Notes: generated by a model not told the origin, from the sequence alone. 64,000 nucleotides of DNA from Prorocentrum cordatum (GCA_963575745.1 CAUYUJ010017838.1:539585-603584), one strand, 5' to 3'. Counted from the stretch's first letter, positions 20,401-33,600 are shown. Numbers and translations are program-made.

Positions 20401-22700
20401 TGATGAACTAATTATGCGCGCCGTTAAGCTAGGCTACGGACGCGACAGACGGACGAGGCCCGGCCGGCCGAGGAGGGCGCCCGAGGGGCGCGCGCGCGCG
20501 GCGGGGCGGGGAGCTCTTTTGTTTTCGCAGCCGAAACCCGCAGTTTCAGCGGACATCGTCATCAGGCAGCGGCGCGGCGGCGGCGCGGCGGCAACGCCCG
20601 CGGCCTCCCCGGCGAGCTCCATTCGCCAGGGTGAACGCGAACGGTTTGTCAACGCCTCGAATTGCACTCATGCGGCGGCCCGTCGCGTCGCGCCCAGCAG
20701 GCAGCTCGCCCGCCACCTGGCTTGCTAGCGCTACGAGGCGCCCGGTGCGCGGCACGGAGGCGTCGATGGGGATACTCGCAGCATAGCTGCAAGCGGCCCT
20801 CCTTCTCTTCCACTCAGCCCTCAACTCTGGTCGCCGCGGCCCCAGCTGCTGTAGCCTTGCCAGTTGCCTGAACCCAAGCTCCAAGACGACCGCCAATTGC
20901 CGGCGTTCCCGCGCCAAGGCGGAATGAAATCCGCGTTTCGCCGCGCATCTCTCACGGCCGGTGGCCCGGATGCCATGGCAGAATTTGATGAAGCAGCGCC
21001 CGATCCTGGATGCAGATCCCACTGCGTTGGGCTTGCTGCTCGGCAACGCCGAGATTCCTGTTGATCGTCTGGCGCACGACTGATAAGCCTCTCAGCTCTT
21101 GCCGTCATTCCCAGCCACCTTGCCCGCGCCTTTGACGTCGTCGGTCGTTCTTGCAGTCGCGGGGCGGCCCTGTGGCAGCGCGGAGTTGGGCCTCTTTTCG
21201 CCATTGACTGACTGCGCTCCAGCGCAGGCATCCTCACTGACATATTCAGAGGGGACCAGGGCCCCAGGCCCCCGCGCGGCTGGCGCTGGAGGTGCCGGGA
21301 ATTCCAGTGCTCCGTCAGCCCCCGCTCCACTTCGTCTTTCAAGGAGGCTGGCGGCGGCTGGACCTCGGCGCCCCGCCCGGACTCGATGCGCCGCCGAGAC
21401 CAACTCACAATGGGCTCGTCGAGGTCGCGGTCCGTCGGGATGGCGTAGTTCCAGTCGAACGGCTCGAGGAGGGCATGGCCCTCCCCTTCCATGATCGTCT
21501 TGCTGATGCATGGCCACCATGTCCTTGGGGGAAAAACAAGGTTGCTGCCAGTCGCGGGAGTCTTGAGATGTACGCATTGCAATGTGATCCACCTTTGTCC
21601 CAATTTCTTGGCCTTCCAACGCTGCAGGGGTTCTGTTGCTCCGGCAGCTCGTCGTCTGCTGACGTTGCTTGCCAGGCAAAGACCGTCGCGATGTTGCTGT
21701 GGGGCGCGGCCTTGCCCTGCAGGCCTATCTCTCGGCGGTCGACGATGCCATCTGCGCCTGGGTATTTCAATATGTTCTGGAGACGGACTGGCGCGCGTTC
21801 TGCATCGAGACCCTGCGTTCCCCTCCGTGCTCGGCGCCTCAGGGCTGGGGGCAAGGCCCCCGGAAACCTCCGCGCGACACATCAGCTTGGCCAGGCCGAC
21901 TTCTCGTAAATTGATGTTGGGCCAAGTTGTGCCAGGGGCTGCTACGACGGCGCCGCGAGGGACGGGCGCTCCGCGCGTGAGGCAGCTCGAGATGCCCAAC
22001 TGATTGCGGTATTTTCTGCTGCGCAGGAAGAGGCCGCCCCCCCAGTCTGGCGGCGCGCAGAGTGCGTTCTTGCACCAGTGGGAGCGACCGCGTCTTCATC
22101 GCAATGGCCAAGTACCCGAATGATGCCCTGGCGTGGCTAGATCCAGTTTGTGCACGCCGTGGAAAAGTCAAGGACATTCCTGAGCCCACGGCACCGTCGG
22201 TCATAGACCAGGTTTCACGAAATCTGGGCCCGCTACGCCCCAGACACTGCGAGACGCAGGATCTGATGAACGTCGCCTCGCTTGGGTCGGAACGTTGTTG
22301 CCGGGGAACCGTCGCGCTGGATCCGACGCTCAGAAGTGAGCGCGCGAGACTCCGAGAGCGGATATGGGTCTTTTAAATCGAAAGCACGAGCGTCCACGGC
22401 TTGGCCGGCCACTGCGCGCGCCCTGCCGCCGAACCCCAGCCGCGTCGGCAGCTTGCCGCGCGTCTCGCCGCATTGCCTGTTCCGAACTCTCCGCATCGGC
22501 TAAATCACCCCGCCCGAGCCTGGGTCTTCGTCTCCGACACTTTCGCCGTCAGGAGGGGGGTGCGGGCCAAGCTTCGTCGACAGGCAGGTCAGGAAACGGC
22601 ACTGGCGCACGCCCTGGGGGCCCCTCTGCGGCGCCACAGCGCGCCCGGTCATAAACCTACCCACAGAGGCATCGCTCAATGGGATGGCGATTGCCTGGTG
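20401..22700 (-). pseudogene. Decayed minus-strand coding region, unrecognised
   Basis: Coding-like blocks on the minus strand break frame repeatedly. The longest is 21999-20821 (392 codons), which includes PFDWNYAIPTDRDLDEPIVS and ASLKDEVERGLTEHWNSRHL, with the next block in another frame. The 5' part (22.0-22.7 kb) is Arg/Ala/Pro-rich and could be out of frame. No domain is recognised. It continues the same strand as the retropepsin-like segment at 25.7 kb and may be the distal part of one decayed retroelement; that link is inference. Confidence 0.35.
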
Positions 22701-22725
22701 GGAGCCCCTTGCTGCCGCGTCGCAC

Positions 22726-23394
22726 TTAACATACATGCGTCCGGGGTCGACAACTCGGATGGAGTGACCCTTGCAATCGCGGAAAAAAACAGAGGTAACT
22801 TCGTAGGCTTTGAGCGCATTTCAGACGGCGCAGTCGTCGGCAGGTGGGTCGCGCCCGAAGCAATCGCCCCAGTCGTCTGCCGATGTGTGCGCGCCGAGTA
22901 TGTGGCATGTGATCTGTGTAGCGTAGCAACTGGGCAAGAGCGCACATGAAGCGCGCCCAGACCTCGTCGCAGCCCTCGCCGCCCATAATCTTGACGATGT
23001 CGGACGCCTCAACCCGCCCACCGGAGCAGCGAACGCGGGCTGCGCTGTGCATCGCCATGTGAACGATGAGCGAGCCGATGCGTTCAGCCTCTTCCAGCTC
23101 CATTTCCGAATACCACGCGAGCGCGCGCAGCTCCCCAGCAAGGCGCATGGGGATGAGGTCATCCTCCGGCTTCGGGAGACAGTGGGACTCGACCGCATTG
23201 TAGCGAGCGAGCAGAAACCGACGCGCATTCACCCCGTCCTCAGGGGACAGGTGGCGCAAGAACTGCAGTATCGCATCGCCAGCCAATTCACGGGACAACT
23301 CCAGCTGTTTCTCCTGGAAATCGCTGCCCCGCCTCCGTCTGTCTGCGAAAGGCCCCGAGCCAGAGTCGCGGCACTCCTCCAGCTTCCGAGCCAT
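22726..23394 (-). pseudogene. Coding-like fragment, unrecognised
   Basis: 222-codon minus-strand ORF. The middle looks protein-like (SPEDGVNARRFLLARYNAVE, then LAWYSEMELEEAERIG and DEVWARFMCALAQLLRYTDH), while its last third becomes Arg/Cys-rich, which suggests a frameshift. No domain is recognised. It sits in the decayed region and may continue the coding blocks on either side. Confidence 0.35.
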
Positions 23395-23616
23395 CTCTGC
23401 ACTCGCGACCAGCTCATTCTCAACGAGCGGGGCGCCGAAATCGCCCTTCTCCGCGTGCTCCAGCCCGTGGTGGGCGCGCCCCCTCGCTCCGCAATCCTCG
23501 CCCTGAACTCGCCCATCGAGAACTGCTGGTCTTGGGCGGAGTCGGGGCCCCGCCGAGGCAGAAATAATGCGACGCGAATGCGTCGGGGAAGCTGTCGGGG
23601 GGAATGCCGATAGGAA

Positions 23617-24803
23617 TTAGTGTAGGCTTGCGCACAGCGGGCGCAGTGCCCCCCTTGGCTCGGCGCTTCTCAGAGGTGTCGGCCCTGGTGCCAGCATGGC
23701 TAGCATCGCCATGCACTTATCATCGCCGGCCTTGTCGTCCCCGGCGCCATCCGACTCGTCGTCTTCTCCTCTGGCCAACGCAGCGATTGTTAGCTGGGCG
23801 CGGTTGCCTACGCCTGGAGGCGCAGGTGGCTCATCGTCGGCAACTTCCAGGTTCACTCTACCCGATGCTCTGAGGACGGGCGTCGGCGTAGACTTGGGGG
23901 TCGCGCCCTTGCGACGCGCTCTGGCCAGCGCAGGCAGCACAGGCCCAGGGGGTGGCGGAGCCGGAGGGGGGCCCGCGGCATAGCTGCGAGCCCCCATCGC
24001 CCTCGCCCGCGTCCGCGGCGGTCGGCTGATCTCCCGCCTCTCGAATATTGTCCAGGTCTATCGTGGTCTCCGACGTGCTGCTCGCGTCTTCGCGCATCTC
24101 TGCCGCCCCTCCAGAATCTCAGTTGGTACCATAGCTCGAAGAGCATCATCTCGTGCGCTGGGACCCTGGCGGGAGCCTTGCGTCGATGGGCACTTTTCCA
24201 ATTACTGTGCGCACGCTGATGTGGAATGCACGGGTCAATGTGCAGCGACGCGTTGGGCGTCATAAATTGTTGGCACATTCCCACTGGCTTCAACATGGGC
24301 CCTTCCCCCACCTCCTTGTACGTCGCGCAATTGCATCCGAGCCGGAGACGCAGGTGCACTTGCTGCGGCCGAGCCGCAGCCGGCGTAGCTCTCGCGCTGG
24401 ACTCGTCCGTCAGCGGCTGCGTCTCGCCCGTCGGCGGGGGCAGGTGAAACGGCGCGCCGCCCCGCGGATCAGCGGTCGCCTCGTGCTTGCGGCCCCTCCC
24501 GGGGTCGAGCATCGTTCTCCCGCCCCTTTCCAGCAGCGCCTCGAGACATCGCGTCATCCTGGCGCCTGGCCATGCACTGGTGTGCTCGACATCTGGGCCA
24601 GGAACTATCGCTTTGAAATAGAAGAGCGGGTCATGGGGCAGAGTGCGCAACGGCGCGCCCCCCCACGGCGGCCTTGCAGCAGCGCCCTTTTCCTTGACCC
24701 AGTCCGCGGGTCGCGCCGAGATCACGTTGATGCACGAAGCCGCGGACAGCGCGACGGGGTCTCTGAACGGCAGCAGCGCGCCCGATGGGATGTCCGTCGG
24801 CAC
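23617..24803 (-). pseudogene. Coding-like fragments, unrecognised
   Basis: Two overlapping minus-strand frames alternate in coding character. The first, 24803-23853, has DWVKEKGAAARPPWGG, a Pro-rich middle, and CNCATYKEVGEGPMLKPVGM. The second, 23997-23617, has ATPKSTPTPVLRASGRVNLE and an acidic EDDESDGAGDDKAGDDK stretch. They look like one ancestral reading frame broken by frameshifts. No reverse transcriptase or integrase motif was found in them. Confidence 0.35.
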
Positions 24804-24858
24804 CTGAGCGCCCCCGTTCGCGAGGCGCGGCTCTGGAAGCGTTCCACTCGCGGCGGGC

Positions 24859-25965
24859 TCATTGGTATAGCCCCAGCTGTCTGATCGGCACGAGAGCTGG
24901 CATGCCCCCCCTTGTCTTTTCTCCAGGACTGGCGATCACCTCTACGCGGGCCCTGCAGGCAGCGATGATGTATCTGGCCATCTCCTTCACGAGCGATTCG
25001 CAAACGCTTGCCTTGAAGCGCCGCGGATCGCCACGTGAGTGTTCGCCCTCACTGTGGCGCTCTGATCCGAGGATCCACAGCATGCGGCACGGGACGCCAC
25101 TCTTCCCAATGCATCATGCGGTTGTTTGCAACGGCTGCGGCCCGGCTGGCAAGCGCGTTCCAGGCTGCAAATTGGTTGTCCTTCTGTGCTCACCTGGCCT
25201 GCGGCATCGGTGCCCTGTTTGGTTATGGGAAATGTTCTGGTTCTCGTAACCAGTATTCCCTCGCCGATCCACCTGCAGTCCTCGCGCCGCTCTCCGCGCG
25301 TGCCCGACACTCGTGTCCAGGCGGACCTGCGGGGCCTGCCTCGTCTACTGGACCCAAGGCCCCTTCTGCCCTTCATTGTGAGATATGGGAAACTGCCCTC
25401 GACTGAGAAATCTAAACTACTTCCCTGAGGCAGCAGTAGGTGCGGTGCTCTGCTGGTTCTCCAATGAAAACTGTTACCATGGTCTATACAGAGCTCGCCC
25501 CCTGAACCCTCGCTTGGGGTCTCCGGCGCGGCGATTGTCTCCATCTCCCCACCGCGCAGCCCGTCGCTGGCGACCCTGACCGCGCCGAGGGCACGTGACT
25601 GACCCCCTGCCGCGTTCAGGGTGATGGGGGTGGCCAGCGGGGAGATCTCACTGATCACCCCCGCGTCTTGCACGTGTACTTGACGGATGTCAAGTTGGAG
25701 CCGCAACCCGCGTCGACGATGAACCGCGTGGACCCGGGCCGCGCAGGATCGGCCCCCTGGCACTCTTAGCCTTCCGTTGTTTCTGAATAGACACAGGGGC
25801 GACATGATCGCCGTCGTGCTCCCTGCAGGCGTCGCTGAGCTCGCCGTCGGACTGTTGCCCCCAGCCAGCCCACATGCGCCCGACCTCCTGCTTCAGAGCA
25901 ACGGCTGGGAATAGGGGTAGGGCCCTGTTGGGCGGCCCCTCGAGGTCGCGGGGCCCCCGCAAAAG
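24859..25965 (-). pseudogene. Retropepsin-like segment of a decayed retroelement polyprotein
   Basis: On the minus strand a block ALKQEVGRMWAGWGQQSDG (from about 25,925) leads into TRFIVDAGCGSNL (about 25,690-25,725), which has the hydrophobic-hydrophobic-D-A/S/T-G form of a retroviral-type aspartic protease active site. After a frameshift, GVISEISPLATPITLNAAGG and a region ending FSVEGSFPYLTM follow (about 25,640-25,350), resembling Ty1/copia-type polyproteins around the protease. Frameshifts separate these pieces, so the element is dead or mis-assembled. No CCHC knuckle, integrase or reverse transcriptase was recognised nearby. Confidence 0.45.
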
Positions 25966-27640
25966 TGCCCCCACAGGACGCGCGGGGGACGAGGGTTGAC
26001 GGGCGCGTGGGAAGGAAACACGGACAGAGGGCGAGAATGGAGGGAAGGGGTAGAAGGAGGCGAGCCTCTGGGCACGGAGGCCAGGGAGGGCCCATACATG
26101 GCCCCTCGCGTTTTTTTTTTTTTTTTTTTTTTTCTGTGAAAACGGGCGAGCGTCCTACACGGACCAGATATGACAACATGACCGCGCCGCAAGGGCCGCG
26201 CGGGACATCACGCATGGGAAATGGAGGAGGGAGAAGGGGGGGCTAGCATGTAGGATCTAGGAGCGGGAAAGCGGAAAAGGAGTCTAGGTGAGTCTAAGTC
26301 TCAACCGTCGTCGAAACATTTGACCTCTCGACGCGCGCCTAGCTCAGATGGACGGACGCCCCCGGCACCCCTGCTCGGGCCGCGCCCGCTCGCGTGCAGC
26401 AAGGGGGGGGGCTGCTTCTGCGCCGCGCCAGCGCGCGCCCGGGCTGTCGGGCAGCCGTTGGCTGTCCCGAACTCTCTGCACAGCCCCCGCCTCCTCTTCC
26501 TCCTCCTCCTCCCCCTCCTCCTCCTCCTCCTCCTCCCCCCCTCCTCCTCCTCTTCATCCTCTTCCCTATCGCCCACCCATCCTCATGATCGCCCTCGCTT
26601 TTTCGGAGCCCGCGCTGGCGAAACATTTGATGGCTGAGATGCTTGCCTCGCATAACGTGTGCGTTATGCGAGGCGGGCTCATCACATCCTCCTCCTCTTC
26701 TTCCTTCTCCTCCTCCTCCTCCCTCCTCCTCCTCCTCCTCCTCCTCCTCCTCCTCCTCTTCCTTCGCATCACCATCTGGGATCGGTCATCCGTTTGCCTT
26801 TGTGCGCCGAGGCGCGCGTGACCGAGCGTTGCCACCGCAGAGCCATAGGGGAATGCCTCGGTCCGAGGGGCAGCACGAGCGAGGAGCCCCTGCCCCCTTC
26901 AGACGTGGGGATAATCATCATCATCACCATCATCAGCACCATCATCATCAACATCACCAGCGTCATCATCATGATCACATCCATCCTCCCCCCCGAGAGT
27001 TCGATGTGTCTCCGCGCCGCGCGCCCCCTGTCATGGGGGCCCTGGCGCCCTTGATTGCTCTTGCCGCTCGCGGCCGCGCGGCTAGGGCCTAGGCCGCCTA
27101 GGGCCAAGGCATAGTCCCCTCCTCTCCTCCTTCCTCCATCTCGTATCTCAGGCCGCTTACTCGGCTGGCTCCGCCCCCCCCGCCCTCGTTCGGGCCGTCG
27201 CCCGCGTCGACCGCTCCGCCGCTCAGCTCAGGATGTGCGCGAGCCCCTGAGGGCGGTTGCAAAACGAAATGCCCCTAGCCGTCGGGCCCTGGGCCGGGGG
27301 AGATACTGGAGAGTTGGCCCCCAGACCGTGACCCAGGAATGCCAAGATGGCGCCCAAGTTGCCCCCTAAGACGGCATCCCGCAATTACATGTTTCCTATG
27401 AAACAACGCCATTATGGGTTTCGTTCTCGGGGTTCGTCTCGAGTGCTCTCCGGGCCCCCAGGAAGACCAGGCACAATAAGAGAAAACATATGTGCGTGTG
27501 TGTGTGTCTGTGCGTGCGCGCGCGCGCGTGCGCGCGCGCGCATTTGTTGTCGAGCCCCATGGGGCCCAGGCCTTCTGAGCACTCTTGGGCCCCCCTGGAA
27601 GCCCCCGCGAAATCTCTTTCCCCCAGGTCTCTACGGGGCC
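25966..27640. other. Gene-free low-complexity stretch
   Basis: Contains a 23-bp poly-T (26,111-26,133), CTC/CCT tracts (26,488-26,565 and 26,688-26,765), an ATC/CAT tract (26,915-26,985) and a GT/GC alternating tract (27,489-27,543). The rest is GC-rich unique DNA with no exon recognised. Confidence 0.6.
26640..26674. repeat. Small inverted repeat
   Basis: GCCTCGCATAACG (26,644-26,656) and its inverse CGTTATGCGAGGC (26,661-26,673) form a 13-bp perfect stem with a 4-base loop (TGTG). Confidence 0.7.
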
Positions 27641-27686
27641 AACCTGGGGTCCACGGGGCTATTGCCAGCGCCCGGACCTTGGAGGT

Positions 27687-30600
27687 CTTCTTGGCCGCTG
27701 GCTTCTCCGTCGCCTTGGCCCCCCATGGGAAGAGCGGCCGTGAAAGCGGCAGCATGTCGGGGGGCTTGGCCTGGTCGGGGCTGCCCTGCAGCTGGCGCGT
27801 GAGCTTCATGGCCAAATCCACCGGCGCCGCGCTCGCGTCGAATTGCAAGTGCGGGCGCATGAACTTCACCGCGTCGCCCTTGTCGCCGCAGGGCACCTAC
27901 AGGGCTTCGGGAACACACTTGGACGCGGCGATGGCCGAGCCCACGCTGCGGGGCCGACGAGGCGCAGGTTCCGAATGGCGGGCTCGGGCGCAAAAAAAAA
28001 CAAAAAGACCCCGATAACCGAACGCGAGCGATGATAACCCCGCTGGGAAAAAAAAAAAGTTCGCGGTCCCTGCGGGGATAATACAGGATTGTCCCGGGGA
28101 AAGTAAGTTACGATAGTGATGATGATGCTTACGATGGTGACGATGATGGAGGAGGAGGAGGAGGAGGAGGAGGAGGAGGTTTGGGTAGGGATCAGCACTC
28201 GGCGAGTGCCGATCCCTACCCAGACGTCGTTCTGACGTTTACTCCATGTTTGTATCGGGCGCATCCCATGGCCCTGCCGCACGGTTGCAACGTGGGCAAA
28301 CTGAACTGGCGATAACCCCACAGCCCTGCCATTCGCTCGTGATTGTGGAAGCTGGCGTGGCGAAACCATCACGGCCATGCTCGGCGTTTTTGATGCCATT
28401 GCTAATCGACATGATATGATAGCAACTTCGATCCCCGCAACTTTCCAAGTGATTATCACGTTCGGCCCCCGCGCCTTCCCCACAGATAAATCCCCGTGGG
28501 CGGGGATAAAAAATCGAGGGGGGAAAGGTGGGGGGGGGGGCCCTTTATTATCGCCCGTTCGGGTTTAATGTCGCGGCCCCCAGAAGCCGCAGCATAATGT
28601 TGCATTGCCCCGGGCCCCAGGGCATTCTGGTGCTTCGCGCGATCTCCATCGATCCATCGAGGCGTTTGGAAGGTGTCCTCAGGGCCCTCGGACAGCTCCA
28701 TGGGCGACCCTAGGTAGGGGCGGGGGCTAATGCAAATTTCGGCCCACTGGGCGGCCTGGATGCTCTCCTCCACGGTGAATGCCTTCATGGTCGGGACAAC
28801 CTGCTGCTTCTGAGTCCCGTCCTTCTTCAACTTCGGCTCCTTGGTCTCCTGAACTGCTCGGACGCTCCAGGCCGGCGCGCACACCGAGCCGCGGGGGTCG
28901 CGCATGTTCGGGTTGGGCTCCATCCAGACGTCGAAGACGAACTCGCCGATGGTGTACTTTCCGCAGTGCACCCGCTGGCCACCGCGGAAGTACGAGCTGG
29001 GCGTCGAGGTCAGGCTTCCGTCCGTAGCAGCGGGCGCCAGCATCACGTCCCCGACGAAATGGAATACCAGCTCACGAACAGTGCCATCAAAGGTCTCGTC
29101 CCAGCGATACACCGCGCATGGCAGGGCACCTTTCCCAGCCAAGAGTTTCTGCTCACAGTAGACCTTGTCGAGCTTCTTGTCGGAGAGAGGGGCCATCTCC
29201 ACCCCCTCGCAGATCTTCACCGTGGACGCAGACTCTGGTTTCATCATCCCAGCCGCCCACCTCGTCACAACGACCTGGCTGAGAAATGTGGAGATCTCTG
29301 CGGCGCGAGACAATGCGCCCATCAACTGGCATTGGGCCATGCCGCCGAAAATGTTGATGTACTGCTTCTTGGCCAGGACGAACGGCTTCACCTCTGAGAG
29401 CGCGGCCTCGACCGCCTCGTCAACTGACGCATTGCCCCCCTGCCCGGCATCTGAGGCGCCGCCGCCAGTCTCTGCCCGCTCCACCGCTTTGTCAATGCCC
29501 CCATTCTTATCATGAGCAATCCTCAAGATGCTGCCCCACCGAGCCACCTTATCCTCGTGCTCCTTCTTCTCCTTCTCCATCTGCTGGTGCAGGATCCCCT
29601 CGACCAAGGCTGGCTTCTGGTCCCCCTTGTTAAACTCAAGCTGCATCTGGGCCGCCAGCTCGACAAGATTCTCCTTCTTCTTGGCCTCGAGGCTCTTCTT
29701 GATTGCGCCCTCGCGCAGGCGCCATTCACAGTCCGCGCGCTCGCGGGCGCAGTACTTGCCCAGGCGCACGGGCACCTGCAAGGTAGTGTTCCACCAAGCG
29801 CGCAGCTCATCCTGGGTGCGGCACTCGGCCTCTGAGACGCAGAGCACGCCCATGTGTTCCTTAGCCAGGCCAACGCCGTCGACGAGGTACTTCTTGAGGT
29901 GCGCATGCTTTGACAGCTGATCCGAGGCGGCGTAATACTCAAGCAGCGCAATGGGGTAGTGGTACCTCGTCAGAACAGTGCACGCGGCGGCTCTCTCGTC
30001 CTTCCAGATGGCTCCAGCCAGCGCCGCCAGGCAGCTATCCACTGACTCTACGTAGAGAACGAAGTCTGTCTGATCAGCGCCCAGAACTTTCCTATTCTCC
30101 ACCCGCGCCCGCTTGGAAGCGTCCTGCTGGGGCATTAGAAACAGCTTCGGTCTGGCCAGGGCGCCAGGAATAGCAGAGAGGGCCCGACTGGGCCAGCGCC
30201 CGTCAAGGCGGACCCGCCCCTGAGCCTCTAGAGATTCCCAGGCGAACTCCCGCCCGCCCCAAACCGTTTCTAGAGGGCCACGGGGTTCCAGAACTATGTG
30301 CCAGAGCTGCCAGAACGACCAACAATGTCCCGCCTCGGGGGTCTTGGGGCCCTTTGGGAGGGTCTGAGTGCCCGCGACCCATTCCTGGTGGGGGGAAGCT
30401 AATTCCCACACTATGCGCTCGTGTGTGGGAATTGGGCCTCGCCCCAATATTCCCATAAGTTTTGCTGGTTTACAGCGTCCCAAACCACGAGAACACGGTA
30501 TCACGAAATCACGATATCACAATGTGGAGATATCGTGATATCGTGATATCGCGTTCCCCCCGCCCCCGTTTCGGATATCGTGATCTCGTGATATCGTGTT

Positions 30601-33600
30601 GCCGTGTTCCCCCCCGCCACGTTTTCGGATATCGCGGCATCGTGATATCGTGGCATCGCGTCCCCCCCCCCCAGCAGAAACCATTCGCCACCACAATGCA
30701 AAAATCCCGAAGGTTCAGTTCAGTAGTTGTTACGTGTCATTCGTCGTGGGAGCCCCCGTCCTGATACGCGACCTGATGCAACTGCTCGAACCAGTGCGCG
30801 AGGTCGAAAAGCCCCTCAGGCACGGAATTGGCCATGGAAGTCAGAATCTTATCTACGATCAAGGAACCGACGCTCATGAGCTCCACGGGATCGCCAACCT
30901 TGCATTCCAAGACGCGCACCTCTGAGCTTTTCAGCGTCTTCATGGCGATGCCTTTCATCTTGCTCACCGCGGTGTGGGTGGCGGTGATGTCCTCAACCGA
31001 CATCGTGAGCTGATTCTCGGCGAAGTAGTCCTGGGACGGACCGCGCAAGCGGCCCCAAGAGGGCGCCAAGAGGGCCCCAAGACGGCCACAAAGCGAGATG
31101 CGACCGCATCTCGCTTTGTGGCCGTCTTGGGGACCTCTCGGGCCCCTCCGAGGGCCGCGGCGGGGCCGCGCGGGGCCCCAAGAGGGGGGCCAGGAAAGCC
31201 TGTTGGGGGCCCCGAGAGGGCCTGAGTTTTCGCCCAGCGGCTCCGCGGCCTCCCTGGGCCCAAAGGGGCCCCGAGACTGCCCCACAGGGCCCCAGGGCGG
31301 CCCGAGCGGGCCCAACAAAGCTCCCAGAGGGGCGCTTGGCGGCCCCGCTGCGGGGCTTTCCTGTCCGATTTCTAGTTTCGGCAAGTCCCCCGTGACGGAC
31401 GGTTCGCCTAGGAGCAAACCGCTCGTCGCGGGCGGCTCGCTTCACGGCGACCTTCGGGTTCCAAGACGTCGGAGCTCTAAGGTCCTAGGAGGCCCTGACA
31501 GAGCTGCAAGAGGGCCCCAAGAAATCCGAAGGAAGCCCTGGAGACCCCCAAAAAACATTATAAAAGCGACTCCTTTCATAATGACTTGCGGTGTCCTCTT
31601 GGAGCCTGAAGGCTCTGAGAGGGGCCCCGGGAAGGGGCCGCAAGACGGTTCCAAGAGGGCTCCAAGATGGCACTCCAAGTTTGAGCCTGGCGCCCAGCTT
31701 TCAGAGAGACCCTCTCGAAAATACACCCAGATCAGACGACGTCGGGGCCCGCCCCCTACGAGGCCAGGAAAAGTCCTGCAACTTCGACTTGACCTTATAC
31801 CTGGCTTTGTTGGCGCCGCCGACCGTGCCGATGATGCCGTTGATCTTGGCAACGATGAACGGGGCGGTATCGATTTCCTGGCCATCGGCGTCGGCCCCGG
31901 CGCCGTCGTCCTCCGCGCACTCCCCCTCCGCGTCCTTGGCCCTGACACTGTCGTGCACCTTGTGCATGTAGTCGCGGATGCGCTTCCTGAGCGCGCTCCA
32001 CTTGCTGAAACTCTCCTCCGCATCGTCAATGGTCAATTTGACGGGGGGCTCTGTTTGCGGCAACCTGAGGGCGAAGCGCACCCCGTAACCAATCATCATC
32101 ACAAACTTGCTCTCATCCATGTCCTCTGGCTTGACTCCCTGCGGAGTGGCGACGTTGAGCAGGTCATCGGCGAAAACGGCGACGCGCCTGTGGGATCCCG
32201 CCTCCTGCAAGACGGTGTCGTCGGCCCCCAGCGATGCGACGAGCTTTGCCGCCGCGGTAGCTTTAGCTTTCGCCTTGGCTCTCTTTTGCTCGCGAGCTTT
32301 CTTCTCTTGCTTTGAGATCTGTCTGTCCTCTGGCTGTTGTCCTGGATGGCCCGGCCGAGCGCACTCTACCTCCGCCTGGGCAAGGGCGGCCTGGGCCTCC
32401 TTCAACGCCAACTCTGCGCTCGCCAGCTTCGCTTTCCTGATCGGATCGCGCTCCTTCGTGAATACCTTGCTGCCCACCATGGGCTCGACGAGCGCGTTCA
32501 GCCGCTTGCAATCCTTCGTTGCCCGGAGCAACCATTCAACCGGCTGAATCAAGTCCGCATCTGCCAATGGCACAGCATACCTCAGGACCTCGAAGATCAC
32601 TTCCCTGAAGGACTGCTCGTACTCGTCCTTATTTAGTACAGCCAAGATCTGCGAAAACACCATGAACACGTCCCTGGCATTGAGGCGCCTGTCCAAAAAG
32701 TCACAGTACTCACCCCAGAACGAGACCAGCGCATCCCACAAGTCCAAGCCTTCCTCGCCAACTCTTGCCCTGAAAATGGAAGCCCTTTTGAAGTCCTCGA
32801 GCCCGTCGAAGACAGGATAATTATCTTTCAGGAACTTCTTGTATTCTGTCTCATCTCCAGCTTGGCTCCGCTTCTTTTTGGCGGGAGGTTCCTCGCACTC
32901 TGTTTCGGGGGGGGGCTCGCTGGCGCCGCCGCTGGCCGCTGCGGCATCATGTAGCTTTTTCATCGCACGCTGCTCCTTCCTATAGTCCAACCAACGCTCG
33001 CTCACGATAGGCGTCAGTTCTAAGAGCTCCATGAAGCTCGTGGTGCTCCCATAGGCAACGGGACGATTGCACTGGCGCCGCATGTACAGCAGGGCGTCAG
33101 GCGGCGACTTCGGATTCACCAACCGGACGCGCTCGACCTTGGAGAACAAAGTCAGCGATTCGTTGATACGATCGGGGGGGCCCGAGCGGGCCCCGAGCAA
33201 TCCCGTCGAGGGGGCCTTTCTGCGGGCCCCGCGAGGCCCCACCGCGGTCAAGAAAGCTAAGGAAAGCAGCTGGAAAACCCACGGAAGACGCAACGATGTC
33301 GGAACATAGGACGAGATGTAAGTTCCATGCAGAAGCGCAAGGAAAATCCCGTGCGTCACCCCTGGAACGCTTCAAACACACAATGTTTTGCCACATTCTG
33401 CGGCGGCGAGAAAGCGAACGCCCGCCAACGCGGGAGACACCGACCACCACAGGGAGACACAATTCAAACAAAAGTGATGTGTTTGGCGAGGCAGAGGGGG
33501 TGACGCACGGGAAAGCACTGCGTGTTTCACACAAAAATGGGGGGTGGCCTGGTTGGTGTGGTTGGCCCAAGGAAAAGGCGGGAACCACGGAGTTCCCAAG

